From Termitomyces sp. T153 (Eukaryota; Basidiomycota; Agaricomycetes; Agaricales; Lyophyllaceae): DNA of 64,000 nt. Positions within the stretch are counted from its first letter, which is position 1. The number at the start of each line of letters is the position of its first letter. Made by a program: the position numbers and the translations under genes. Shown here in pieces: positions 24,749 through 35,400 of this stretch. The notes under the pieces are model-generated. The model ran no database searches, was not told the DNA's origin, and was given only the letters and a program-made list of their open reading frames with translations. The DNA lies in assembly GCA_018296165.2 (NCBI GenBank), contig JACKQL020000016.1, positions 248,001 to 312,000 of the forward strand, read 5' to 3'.

Positions 24749-26737
24749 TCACACAACCTCTTGCTTAACTCTGCTAAGCTTTCCTATCAATTCGTCTGAG
24801 AAGCCAAGATGAGCTTTGATCAGTGATGGAGGGGTAAGCGCAAGCCACTGGGTGAGCGAGATATCTTGAACGATGCCTGTTCATTCGAGGTAAGCGATAT
24901 CTTATTGGCGGAAGTTAGATGCAGTCACTTACCTCCTTGGAAAACTTCGAGAAACTTGAGCGTTGTATTACCAGTATTTTCAATATAATGACCTATTGTG
25001 AGGCATCGCAATTTTATAAAACGTTTCGGATATGGATAGCTCTCATTTCAGGCTTACCATAGGTTGGTGGGACATAGCCAACGTCGCCTGCCTGAGGATG
25101 CTTGAGATATTATGGCCGCGGGCAGCATGAGAAGTTGTTACCTGGAAATTGAACGTATGGGCGTTTGCCTCTGAGGCGAAAATGGTCACGCGTGCTTCAC
25201 CAGAGCTACGTGATAATGATATCAAATAGGAGTCATTTATTTCACCAGGTTGACCAACATGTAAAAGGTCCACTCCGGCTCTGTCGGATGCCACTGTCAG
25301 GAAAACATGAATGAATGACTCATGCTCATGTGACACTGGCGCGAATCTTACATGAAGTTCTCTATATCAGAGTAAAGCGTAAGTCCCTCATCCGGGCAAG
25401 TGACTTGCCTTGTACTCACCTCATGCCTCCGACCTCAACGACCACCTCCACCGCACTTATTTTTTCCGCGACTTTGAAAGTCCTTGAGTCGACGAGTTTC
25501 ACGCTTCCTCCCGGCGTCTTGGCGGGTTTGATCTTTGAGAGGGGAAAAACGTATGGGTTAGGCGTATTGTTCGGTATTACCATGTCCGCGGTGGGATCTT
25601 CAGGGGGTGGAACAGCTGTCCCTCGAGGTTAAGGCATTCAAATATGTCTGGAAAACTGTCTTTACACGCACATGGAAAGATGTACAACTCCTTTTCTGGG
25701 ATATGTTCAAAGGACGTTAAATCCGTCACTCCGAAATTCTTCGCCAGAACGCCCTTGGGCACATGAGCAAGCCAGTCTGTCAGGAGGAATGTCGCATCTT
25801 CTGCGAATTTCCCTGAGTCAAAAATTAGAATGAACTCGGCCCCATCTTCAGTGGTATTCTTTGCTTGAATGGAATGGGGATTTCCAGCCGGAAAATACCA
25901 CAGGTCACCCTCACTCTGGGGCGATTTCAGTAATGATATGATATGAAGAGAATCAGCCGAGCTCACTACGTCACCAACGAAGATCTGTCCTTCAGGAGTC
26001 ATGGTGCTAATTCTGACTTCCCCCTTGGTGAAATCATCAGAGATGAAACCTACGATAATATGACTTACGTACCTTCAACATATACGCCCACTACATTGTA
26101 GCTTGTTTGCTTTACTCTGTCTCGAAACAGAAAAATGTGCTTACCTCTGCAGACTTATGCCAGTGTAATTCACTAATAGAAGGCGAGGAGTTAGGCAATG
26201 ATTAAATGAATGATGTAATTAAACTTTCCGGATAGCACCCGCTTTCAAGCGCATATTTACACCTATCATGTATGTCATCTACAACCTCTAAAATCAGATA
26301 GTTTTTACCAGCTAGTTCAGTCGCCGCGGGTAGAACATCAACTTGATTAGATGGTAAACATTGATATCACGATTAATACCGAGATATGCAAACAAACCGT
26401 TCTGTTGACGAGACCATCCACCATCACTAAGGCGAGTGTGACTTAGAGAAAATGGCCACTTCAAATTTTCCACTTGTCCATGATCAGTTGTCGGCGGAGC
26501 TAAAAGATCTGCGTTCTGTTGTTCTAGATCTAGGTTCTGAGGGCCGAGGATATTCGCTCCTAACTTTCCACGGGTAGGTTCAGGGATGACTGGTGACACA
26601 GGATCCCAAAGTTGGGCATTTGAATCGGGGTCACCAGGGCCGTTGTCGAGGGGGGCGAGGTGAGGTTGAATCGCAGGTGCAGTAGATGTTGCCTGGATGA
26701 GGAAGCAGACAATCACAAAAGACGTGAAATACGACAT
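24749..26737 (-). CDS. Oxalate decarboxylase, bicupin, secreted
   Basis: Fourteen exons give 428 residues: 26737-26398, 26341-26309, 26262-26229, 26172-26145, 26090-26073, 26023-25967, 25915-25672, 25621-25420, 25361-25352, 25293-25259, 25205-25142, 25091-25058, 24992-24933 and 24876-24749. The enzyme turns oxalate into formate and CO2 with manganese, outside the cell or in the wall. Residues 1-20 form a signal peptide. The N-terminal GKLGANILGPQN and LAPPTTDHG are family hallmarks. Metal sites are His139, His141 and Glu145 (RELHWHKSAE) in cupin 1 and His322, His324 and Glu329 (RELHWHPTEPE) in cupin 2; GNPHSIQ and GHYIENT supply the later histidines. Exon 9 is only 10 nt. Intron 3, just before the first metal motif, begins GAAAGT instead of GTAAGT, so its splicing is doubtful. 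All other junctions are canonical. Confidence 0.88.
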
Positions 26738-27488
26738 GAAGAGGGATCTAGCGGAAAATAGTGCCTGCTCGTAACTGGTTTTAACTCGGCGTGTAACCAA
26801 GTTGAGTATTTGGCCGGGATCTTTCGTCTAGATCGGCTTGGAATAGTAAGCATGGAGCGTAAACTGCGTGTGGTTAATTTCTGAGGGTCCAGAAGCTAAC
26901 GGGAACTTACGAGCGGAGTGAGATGATGAGAAGGATGACTCACGCATGGAGCACCTCCTAAACGGGCTTCACGTGCGAGAGGATATTAAGTTCTTGGTTG
27001 CTCCTAGGAATCAGGCGTGGACTCTCTCCGAGGTCGGGGGAAGATGCGCCGTTCGTCCCAAATGCGAGGAGGCATCACACGTCACATGAGGTCGGTCGAG
27101 GCTTCACCGACGACGACCTGAAGAAATTGACCGGCGCTTGCAAGAGTCGCTAGGAACGAGCACCGGTGGAGCCTACTCAGGATATAACAAGATACTGTAT
27201 GTGATTGACCATGGCCAAGAGGACTTGACATTGGACAGGGGTACACTCAGGTACCTTGTAAACCGGATTCTGGGAGAATGCAATAGCTATTGGTCCAGAA
27301 TCATGGAGATTATCGAAGATCGTCGGGAGATCTGGATACAAAGAGCCCTTTGTGTTCAGGGCGGGCTCGAACGCGTTTGTTTTCTCATTTGTCGCGGTCA
27401 CGTGTCCATTTCACACAAACTTTTGTTTCAACTCGTTCGGGTGGACAGAAAACACCAAAATTTGTTCCTTGTATACATAACAGCTGCA
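26738..27488. promoter_or_regulatory. Shared upstream region of oxalate decarboxylase and MAD3
   Basis: The two genes are transcribed away from each other with about 750 bp between start codons. An open frame runs from about 27138 into MAD3, but its residues before Met at 27489 show no conservation and the true start gives the KEN box at the expected place. No individual control element could be assigned. Confidence 0.5.
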
Positions 27489-29166
27489 ATGTCTCTAGAA
27501 GACGACGTGTTTACCGACAAATCACCTACGATTGTCGACTGTGATGTTCTCGAAGCTGCCAAAGAAAATGTTCAACCTCTAGGAACCGGCCGGCGAGTAA
27601 CGGCCCTCTCAGCCATTCTCGCGACCCCACACGCGCAAAGAGACTCGAAACTCTCCAAAACTCGGAACCGACTGCGTATCAACGTCGAGCTCGCGCTAGA
27701 TGATGAAGAGGACGGTAACCCCTTGGAGGCTTATTGCCGTTTAGTATACTGGACGATCGAAAACTATCCGCAGGGCATAAGTGTCGAGTCCGGACTTCTC
27801 GAACTTCTTGAAGAGGCCACAAGAGTGCTCAAGGACGACCGCGGAGGAAAGTGGAGGGGAGACCTGAAGTATCTCAAGTTGTGGCTTCTTTATGCCAGCT
27901 TTGTTGAACGGCCCACGCTCATATACCGGTTTCTTATTGCAAACGAGATAGGCACAGACCACGCGTTGTTATATGAAGAGTATGCTGCCGTATTAGAAAG
28001 GGACGGCCGGTGAGTCAAAGTCCCCTTGACACGCATGACGAAAAAAAAAAAGCACATTGTGAATCGAGAATTGAAATAAACTTTTCTTTCGACAGACGGA
28101 AAGACGCCGATGATGCTTATGTCCTAGGGATTGCGCGGCGTGCTGAGCCTCTCGACCACCTGAAAGCGAGGCATGACGATTTTCAAAAACGGATGATGTC
28201 CAACACGCTTGCACCACCTGCCGCCGCTGTCCCTACAGCACCAGCACCAGCGCGCACCGTCCTCGGATCGAGCTCACGCTCCCAATCCGTATCTGGTGCA
28301 CGCCTGACCTCATCCTCCTCCTCCGCCCGCAGCGTCGGGATCTCATCAACATCAACATCAACATCGACATCAACATCGACATTAACAACCTCCTCCCGCC
28401 CCGCCCCGAGCTCCAACGCCCCTCTCCAGATCTTCGTCGACCCCACTGGATCCGAATCCCAACCCGCAGACTCACACATTAACACATGGACAGACATCGG
28501 GACACGTAAGACCAGGATCAAAGAAAACGTGCCAGAGACCAAGAAGCTCGGAGGAACGACAGTCAAGCATACTGGGCGTGGGCGGACGAAACGGGTTGCG
28601 TCCGGTTCTGGGTCTGCTACTGCTGCTACTGCTTCTGGTGCTGGTGCTGGTGCTGGTGCTGGTGCTGTTGGTGCTGATGCTTCGTCCTCGGGATCGAGAA
28701 TACCTGTGTTTAGAGATCCACAACCGGAGGATCTGGATACGCATGTTCGTCCCCCTGTTCCTGTCGCGAAGGCTCGATCAGGACGAGACGTACCTTCCAA
28801 GACGGGCGCGTTTGTGCCATTTGTTGATGGACATGGACATGGGCAGGACGCCGCGGCTCCGGCTCCGGCGTTCGTCGTCCCGTCCACGCCAAGATTCACG
28901 CCGTTCCGAGATGATGAGGTTCGTCTCCGTTCGTTTAGGCCTTTTGTGTGTTGTTCAGAATGTTGTTGTGTGTTTTTTTTAAGATGATGACGACGACTAC
29001 GCCCGCGACATCAAACGTCCCACCCACGTCTGTCATGAAGCCGAAGAGTGTCGCTGTCGTTGGAAAACCAATAGGTTCGGCGTCTGAGATGGAAGCATTG
29101 AGAAAAGACCCGTTGAAGAATTATACGGATGCCGATGTTGATCGTTCGATCGAGGGAGACGGGTGA
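27489..29166 (+). CDS. MAD3: Spindle checkpoint protein Mad3 (BubR1-like, no kinase)
   Basis: Three exons, 27489-28009, 28096-28918 and 28984-29166, give 508 residues. Mad3 joins Mad2 and Bub3 in the mitotic checkpoint complex that holds Cdc20-APC/C inactive until kinetochores attach. A first KEN box lies at 25-27 (AAKENVQPL), where it should block Cdc20. Residues about 45-205 form the Mad3/Bub1 TPR-like domain, with NPLEAYCRLVYWTIENYP and YLKLWLLYA and, across the first junction, RRKDADDAYVLGIARRAEPL. A second KEN box lies at 316-318 (RIKENVPE). There is no C-terminal kinase, so it is Mad3 and not Bub1. The linker between the KEN boxes holds a Ser-Thr run and, after the second box, Gly-Ala-rich tracts encoded by microsatellites. 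The last exon ends DPLKNYTDADVDRSIEGDG. The exon 2 donor is GTTCGT. Confidence 0.92.
28345..28386. repeat. Trinucleotide-pair microsatellite (ATCAAC) inside MAD3
   Basis: Seven imperfect ATCAAC/ATCGAC units encode an alternating Ser-Thr run in the disordered linker of Mad3. Confidence 0.85.
28636..28680. repeat. GGTGCT microsatellite inside MAD3
   Basis: Perfect and near-perfect GGTGCT units encode a Gly-Ala run downstream of the second KEN box. The length stays in frame. Confidence 0.85.
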
Positions 29167-29347
29167 GGTATGGAGGGTTGTGGAGCAGGGTACCGTCCGC
29201 TAGTGCTAGTGCTAATTTGTATGTATTGTTTTTTTCTTTTTTTTGGAGTCCGTAGCGGTATCAGCCGTCTTCGTCTTCTTGAGTTCTTGGACGTGGTGCT
29301 TCTTTGTTTCATGATCATGATCATGGAGAGAATAAAACCCCTCATTA

Positions 29348-29535
29348 TCAGCCAAGGCTTAGCTTAAGACGACCTGAAGATATGTACCAAGGCACGCTGT
29401 GCCAGTTGTCAGTTAGGGATACCGAAACCCGTGCGTGCATGCGTGACAGTGGCACCGGGTTCGGCGTCTGCGCTGGTATACACCCGCTGAAGAAGTGGAA
29501 TTAGAATTAGAATTATCCGTATCCGACCGAATCTT
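29348..29535. repeat. Direct repeat, copy 1 (about 180 bp)
   Basis: Shares CCAAGGCTTA, GACGACCTGAAGA, TATGTACCAAGGCACGCTG, CAGTGGCACCGGGT and TTATCCGTATCCGAC blocks with the copy at 29868-30040, in the same order, with small indels. Weaker similarity continues downstream (GGGAACGCTTGGATTTAGG near 29705 against 30075), so about 500 bp was duplicated in tandem. Confidence 0.85.
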
Positions 29536-29867
29536 AAAAATTCAATGTTCCTAGTGCAGCAAGCAAGCAGGGGCACTTTTGCTTTGCTTTGCTTTGCTTT
29601 CAAGTTGTATGACGTCTGCTGGTGTGGGTATCAACTCCCTTACTTCTCTTATGATGTTTGTTGTGTTGTCTGTTGTGTATAAATCACGGAGAGAATATCT
29701 ATAGGGAACGCTTGGATTTAGGGAACGCGAACGCTTGGACTTGGAGTCGATTGGGACATGCTAGGAGACTAGACTAGATTGGATTATGATACTAAAGACC
29801 TCGAGCTTAGCATCCGTGAAAGGAAAATGATCCGCTGAAGAATGAATATAAGGATAGAGACCATCAT

Positions 29868-30040
29868 TGGCCAAGGCTTAAGACGACCTGAAGAGATATG
29901 TACCAAGGCACGCTGTGCCAGTTGTCAGTTGGGGAAAACGAAACCCGTGCGTGCGTGACAGTGGCACCGGGTCCGGCGTCTGTCTGCGCTGGTATACACT
30001 GGAATTAGAATTTGAATTATCCGTATCCGACAGAATATCA
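29868..30040. repeat. Direct repeat, copy 2
   Basis: Second copy of the repeat at 29348-29535, in the same orientation and offset by about 520 bp. No coding potential was recognised in either copy. Confidence 0.85.
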
Positions 30041-31472
30041 ATTCAATGTGTATATATCATGGAGAGAGTGTGTATAGGGAACCCCCCTTTGGATTTGGAT
30101 TTGGAGTCTAGATTGGATCGGATTGTTTAGTTATTTATGTTATGAATACTACGTAGTACTAAAAGGACACCGAGAGGAGCACTGGAAATGACCCACTGAA
30201 GAATAGATGCTGATGTTTTTTGTACCTACTTACTATCATCCGAGTCGAGGGCAGTGCAAAGCTTCATGTTTTTCATTCGCAAGTTTCAGTAGGTATTACT
30301 TATGTAGTACATATGAAGTACGGCTTCTTTCGAGCCTTCGCGCGCGGAGAGAACTCGGAACACGTTATGTATCATGAGCGGTTGTAGAAAGCCAAGGCTA
30401 ACTTGAAGATTCGATTGGAATTCATACTTGGCAATCGTGAGTGACTGAGTGACCGGCGATAGTACCAAGACTCAAGCATGGCACCGCGGGGTTGGCTGGA
30501 GAGTTTGTCTGGATGTATCAAGGTCGGAATGTGGGTGAGACGAGATACGCGGAATGCATGTGCACATCACGAGTACGTACGTAATTTGGACATTGACGCT
30601 CACGCTACAAGGCACAGGATGTGGATGTGTGTATGTGACAGCGCCGTGGATCAACGCCAGCGTCGTGGCGCATCGGATGGACGTCTGTCGCTGATATTCG
30701 GCGCGCAGCACGCGTGGGGCTGTGGTTCACATCGATAGTTGGTGTTTGGTGTTCGATGTTCGATCGCGCGTTGCGTTGCGTGGCTTGGCTTGGCTTATCG
30801 GGATCCACAACATAGTGGATCGTGGATCGTGGATCGTGGATCAGCGCTAACGCCGGCGGGCGTCGTGGCGCATCCGACCCAGTCCGCACCTCGATCGTTG
30901 ACTGAATGACTGACAGCCTGCACTCCGAGTCGCCCGTCCAACTCGGGAGCATTCGTCTGACACCCAACTCGATCCCTCGCGATCCACGAGGGTGATCTAA
31001 TCAGAGTCTTCTCATATAGGGTTTTGGGGTTCCTGTTTGGCGAGGCGACTTGTGGTCAGGGACCCACCACGAGATGTCCGGTGGTAGGTGCTGCGGGGTG
31101 AGAGGGGTGTGGTATGTTGTTGGAGATTGTGGGATGGGTGTTCCCGCGGCGCGCATGAGCTAGACTAGCATTATGTAGCTTTAGCTGGCAACCCCTGAGA
31201 AAGGGAAAATCCATGCGAGATTTGGTAATGCCGGAGAAGGGATCCCCCCCCCCTTTGTCGGTGAGCGAGGAGAGCCAAGTGCCCCGCGGAAGCCCTGGTC
31301 CGAGTCCGAGACAGAGTCCGGCGAGCTAAGGTTCTGGAATGAATGATGGATGCGGGTGTGGCCCTAGTCAGGCCCAGAATTCGGATTCGAAACGACGAGA
31401 CTTGGAGGGATACTTAAGGGCGCTTGGATGGAGGTGGAACTTTACTGCCACCCCCAACATACACGCCAAGAC

Positions 31473-31768
31473 ATGTTCTGCAACCGCGTTATACTCGCTC
31501 TCGTCGTCTTGTTCTGTTTGACATTGGGCCAGGTTGCATATGCGGCTCCTGTGTCGCATGTGCAACATACGGATCCGGCTGCCTCTGAGGGGTATGTGTG
31601 TTGGTTTCTGATAGAGGCTAGTGCTGACTGGAGTAGGTGGGCCAGGTGGATAAAAAACGTCTCTGGCGTTGCCAAGCGGACACGGTCAATTCGCCGGTAC
31701 GCACTGTGATTTGTGGCGTGGATGCAGTGCTGACAGTGCGCAGGCGGTTGCATAGCCGGCACCCATAG
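31473..31768 (+). CDS. Small secreted basic protein (67 aa), hypothetical
   Basis: Three short exons, 31473-31591, 31637-31696 and 31744-31768, join with GT-AG introns of 45 and 47 nt to a 67-residue frame. The first 25 residues (MFCNRVILALVVLFCLTLGQ, then VAYAA) make a strong signal peptide ending AYAA-P. The mature peptide of about 42 residues starts PVSHVQHTDPAASEGWARW and becomes very basic (KRTRSIRRRLHSRHP). There are no cysteines after the signal. It resembles no family I know. Such peptides in basidiomycetes are often called small secreted proteins; an antimicrobial or cell-wall-binding role would fit the charge but is only inference. Its stop lies 101 bp before the Rrm4-like start, so it could instead be an upstream frame in a shared transcript. 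Support is the signal peptide and clean splicing only. Confidence 0.5.
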
Positions 31769-31869
31769 ACATCCTGGAGATGCAGCGTAGATTAGACATA
31801 TCATTATTCGATGTACTTGTACAAACAATGAAGGGATTACATAAGGATAATATTTTGGACCCGGCCACG

Positions 31870-34626
31870 ATGGGGCCACACGGGCACCCCTACCTGCACG
31901 AGCCGCTGCTGTACATCTCGAACGTCCCGGCCTACGTGAGCGACGAGAACCTCGCGGTTGCGTTTGTGTCGTGCGGGCCGTTCCGGCCGAACATTGCGCG
32001 CGACGGCGGGAGTCACGTCGTCGCGGGGACCATCGAGTTTCGCTACATGGACAAGGGTAAGTCACGCCGTCACGCGCGCGCCCTGCTGACGGCTCTGCAG
32101 CGGAAAAGGCGCTGGCGACGCTGCAGTCCCGGCGGATCCCGGGGATCGAGCCGCCGGTGCTGCTCGTTCTGTCGCCGTACCCGCCCACGTCGCCGCCCAC
32201 GCCGCTGCCCCCGCCGTCCGCCCACGCCCGCCTCGTCAAGCACCTCCCCCCCGCCTACACCGACGCCCAGCTCTACGACCTCTTCCGCCCCTTTGGCGCC
32301 CTTGCCTCTGCCCGCACCCACACCCATTTTGGCGCGGACACTGCCTCGGTCGAGTTCTGGAACGAGGACGATGCACGTGCCGCCGAGGACGCGATGCACT
32401 GCGCCGATGTCGACGGCCACAACATCGCCGTCCACGTCTACCACGCCCGCGGCCCGGTCTCGCCCGACGCCCCTGCCTTTGTCCCTGCCCAGGTCCGTCT
32501 CTGTCTCTGCCATCGTGCTGCTGACCAAACACGTCCCAGTATGCCCGCCCCAGCCCGCCCTTTGTCCACGGCCCCGGCCAGCAGGTCCAGCTCGCGCCCC
32601 TCCACGGCCCCGGTTCCACCAGCCACAGCGGTCTCATCGACCCCTGCAATCTCTTCTGCAAGGCAAGCACGCCCGTCCTCTTGCCCTCGTCACGCTCATC
32701 TTTGCCCCAGAACCTCGACCCCTCCATCGATTCCAACGATCTCTTCAGCCACTTTCGCCAGGTGAGCCGTCTATCCACATCCACCGCCCTTCTCACCTTG
32801 TTTGCAGTTTGGTCAGATCGTCAGGTATGCCCACCGTCCCTGCTCACTTTCCGCCCCTAACCTCTGCCAGTGCACGCGTCATGCGCAACGAGACCGGAGA
32901 CAGCCGCGGCTTTGGCTTTGTCTCCTTCCAGACGCCCGTGCAAGGTAATCCTCCATGCACTCCCCCTTGCGCCCTCTCACAACGACCGCCACAGCAAGCA
33001 CCGCCATGCACGCCATGAACGGCGTCCAACTCGGCTCAAAGCAAATCGTCGTTCGTCTCCACGAGCCCAAGCAACTCCGCCAGGAAAAACTCGCCCAGCG
33101 ATTCGGTCACAACAACCACCCAAGGAGCGCAAGCGGCGCCACCAGCCCCGCCGCCAGCGAAGCCGGCGACAGCTACGTCGCGTTCTCAAGCCCCCGCCGT
33201 CTCTCTGCCCCTCTGTCACCCGTTTCCGGCTCTGAACGATCCAGACGAGGCTCCGGGAGCTACTTTAACGCCGCCCTGTCCGGCACACTCAACCTCCCCA
33301 TGCGCTACGACGACCTCGCCGGTCTCTCACCCGTCGTCCGCAAAGAAGTCTTGACGGGCGAACTCAGCCGGCGCATCAAGAACCTCCACACCGTCAGCGT
33401 CCCCGACGCCGATCTAAGCACTATCGTCAACGCGCTTGCTAATCTCGCGCTGAGCGAGGTGGTGCAGTGTATCGAGGACCCCGCGAAGCTCGAGAGCCAA
33501 GTTGTCATGCTCAAGAGTAGTTTTGGGCCGGCCGGAAGCGTACCGTCGTCCAAGTCGCCCTCGGCGTCGTCGTCTTCGCAGTCGCCCGACTCGCGCCTCC
33601 TGGGTCCGCCCGCTAGCGCACCTGAACACCCCTCGACGCCTGTCTCGCTGAGCCCCCCGCGCACGTCCTCGCCGCCCTCGTCGTCGTCCACGTCTATGTC
33701 GGAGAGAGAGAGGATGCTAAGCGCGGTGAATAAGCTGGAGAATGCGAGGCAGGCGGAGCTTGTGGATTTGCTGATGAGTCTGCCAAAGAGGGAGAGGGCG
33801 ATGTGTCTTTTCAATGTGGAGGTTTTGAGGGTCAAGTTGGGTGATGCGAAGGTTGTGTTGGAGAGTGAGGAGGGGGATGAGGGGGAGCACGAACGTGAAC
33901 GCGAGCGGGAGCAGGAGCAGGGACAGAGCGGGAAGGAACGGGAGGATACGAGATCTGTAAAGTCTGCGCCGCAGGAATCGAGTGGTGGAGGTGTGCCTGT
34001 GACGCCTCAGGCTAAAAAATCATCGTCTTCGTCAAGACTTGACGAGTCGCCCAAGACGCCGGATTTGTCCTCGCGCGGTCCATCGGCTGCGTCGTCCCCG
34101 CTCCCCGGCACACCCAGCGGCGGCGCGGGTTCAAGCTCGGGCTCAGGCTCGGGCTCGTACACGCTCGCATCGATCGCTCGGTTACCTGCAAGCGAGATTA
34201 TAAGGATCGCGAGCGCGGGCGGCGCGGGTGCTGCGCTGCCAAAGGCGGACAAGACGGTGGTGCGGGCTACGGACGAGTTTGTGGATGCGTTGAGGGATAA
34301 GCAGGTGCAGCAGCAGAAACAGATGTTGGGTGATAAGTTGTATGTGTTTATCGGTTCTGTGGTTGTTTGGGCGATTTACTGAGTTGGGTGTAGGTTTAGG
34401 GTCGTCAAGTCGTTTGGTGTTAAAGGGGCGGTATGTGTTTTTTGATCTGCTTTTTTGGTTTTTTGGTTTGTGGATGGTGTGTTGATGGATTGTGTGTGTG
34501 TGTATACAGCCGAAAGTTACGATTGCGTTGTTGGATCAGGAGGATTTGAGGGCTCTTGCGCATTTGATGAATAGTTATCCGGAGGTGTTGAGGGAAAAAG
34601 CATTAGCGCTTAGTGGTGGGAAGTGA
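31870..34626 (+). CDS. Rrm4-like endosomal RNA-binding protein (3 RRM + MLLE)
   Basis: Nine exons, 31870-32056, 32101-32492, 32540-32662, 32711-32761, 32808-32824, 32871-32944, 32995-34339, 34394-34430 and 34510-34626, give 780 residues, close to Ustilago Rrm4 (about 790). Rrm4 carries mRNAs on moving endosomes along microtubules and is tethered through MLLE domains to PAM2-type motifs. RRM1 spans about 12-90 (LLYISNVPAY), RRM2 about 105-180 (RLVKHLPPAYTDAQLYDLF) and RRM3 about 228-308 (NLFCKNLDPS, SRGFGFVSFQ). MLLE-like helices lie near 400-455, 525-565 and 730-780 (QEDLRALAHLMNSYPEVLREK). The region between is Ser/Pro-rich with an acidic Glu-Arg run. Intron 3 has a GC donor (AAG|GCAAGC). 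The start at 31870 has a GCCACGATGG context; an in-frame ATG at 31780 is the alternative. Confidence 0.85.
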
Positions 34627-35400
34627 GGAGGGGAGGTGTACGATTGCGATGCGATGCGATGCGATGCGTGATTGCGTTGCGATTGCGATGCACGATTGCG
34701 ATTCACGACTGCGATGTTATGATTGGATCTTGCGACGTCTGCGATTTTTTTTTTACGATTCATGATTCATGATTCATGACACCCCTACGATCATGCATAC
34801 AACTGTTCATTGGTCGTTTATATCCCCCTCCCTCCCCCTCTTGTTTCTTGTTCCTTTCTTTGTTTCTGCCAGCTTTGGATCAGGCATCTGCTATATCCAT
34901 TCCATATCAACTATCCCCCCCCTCCCCAACTCACCGTTTATGTGGTGTTCTTTCTGTTCTTTTTTCTCAGTCGCGTTTTGCGTTTGCGTTTGCCGTGTTT
35001 GCGTGTTTCCGTTCTGCGTTCTGCGTCTTTTTTTCTTGTCCCCCCAGTCTAAAGGAATTCACACCCTATTACGTATATACACACACACACACATACATAC
35101 ATACGTACAATAAATAAGTACTGTCTGTCGTCCCGAGCTCGGTGGTGTGATTTGTGATTTTGGGCTTGGGTCTGAGTCTTGGTCTTGTCTTGGTTTTTTT
35201 TGGGGGGGGATTTGGGATTGTTTGGGTACCTGGGGCATTCATCACCCTTTTGAGCTCTGTACACGGTTGGATGGTTGTTGTGCTGAAGAAAGAAGGGGAG
35301 GAGGATGGACTGAGGGGCTAGCTCTGCGTTGAGGTAGGACTGAGGCTGTTGTGTTGTTGGACGTACACATTGTGCTCCAAGTGATGATACTACATAAGGA
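34627..35400. other. 3' flank of the Rrm4-like gene with simple repeats
   Basis: Contains GATGC and CATGATT short tandem repeats (34645-34780), pyrimidine-rich DNA (34825-35045) and a CA/CATA microsatellite. No gene seen. CpG becomes rare after about 35370, which marks the left edge of the transposon island. Confidence 0.6.
35079..35104. repeat. CA / CATA microsatellite
   Basis: A run of alternating AC followed by ACAT units. Confidence 0.9.

Larger units (their letters stand above)
29167..31472. other. Intergenic region with degenerate repeats
   Basis: No gene was recognised in this 2.3 kb. It contains a direct duplication (listed separately), a TTGCT-type simple repeat near 29580, and a GTGGATC simple repeat at about 30813-30842. 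Frames such as 30605-30967 minus follow the simple repeats and look random. Confidence 0.5.

Noticed and set aside
27138..27488. N-terminal extension of Mad3 from an upstream start
   Set aside because: No conserved residues, and the KEN box sits at the usual distance from the Met at 27489.
28183..28899. Long antisense frame (238 codons) opposite MAD3
   Set aside because: It is the reverse of GC-rich repeat coding sequence; Mad3 on the plus strand has both KEN boxes and the conserved domain.
31442..32796. Long minus-strand and alternative plus-strand frames over the Rrm4-like gene
   Set aside because: They are Arg/Pro-rich shadows of GC-rich exons. Only the spliced plus-strand frame contains RRM motifs.
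33305..33835. 176-codon minus-strand frame
   Set aside because: Mirror of the Ser-rich linker of the Rrm4-like protein, with no motif of its own.
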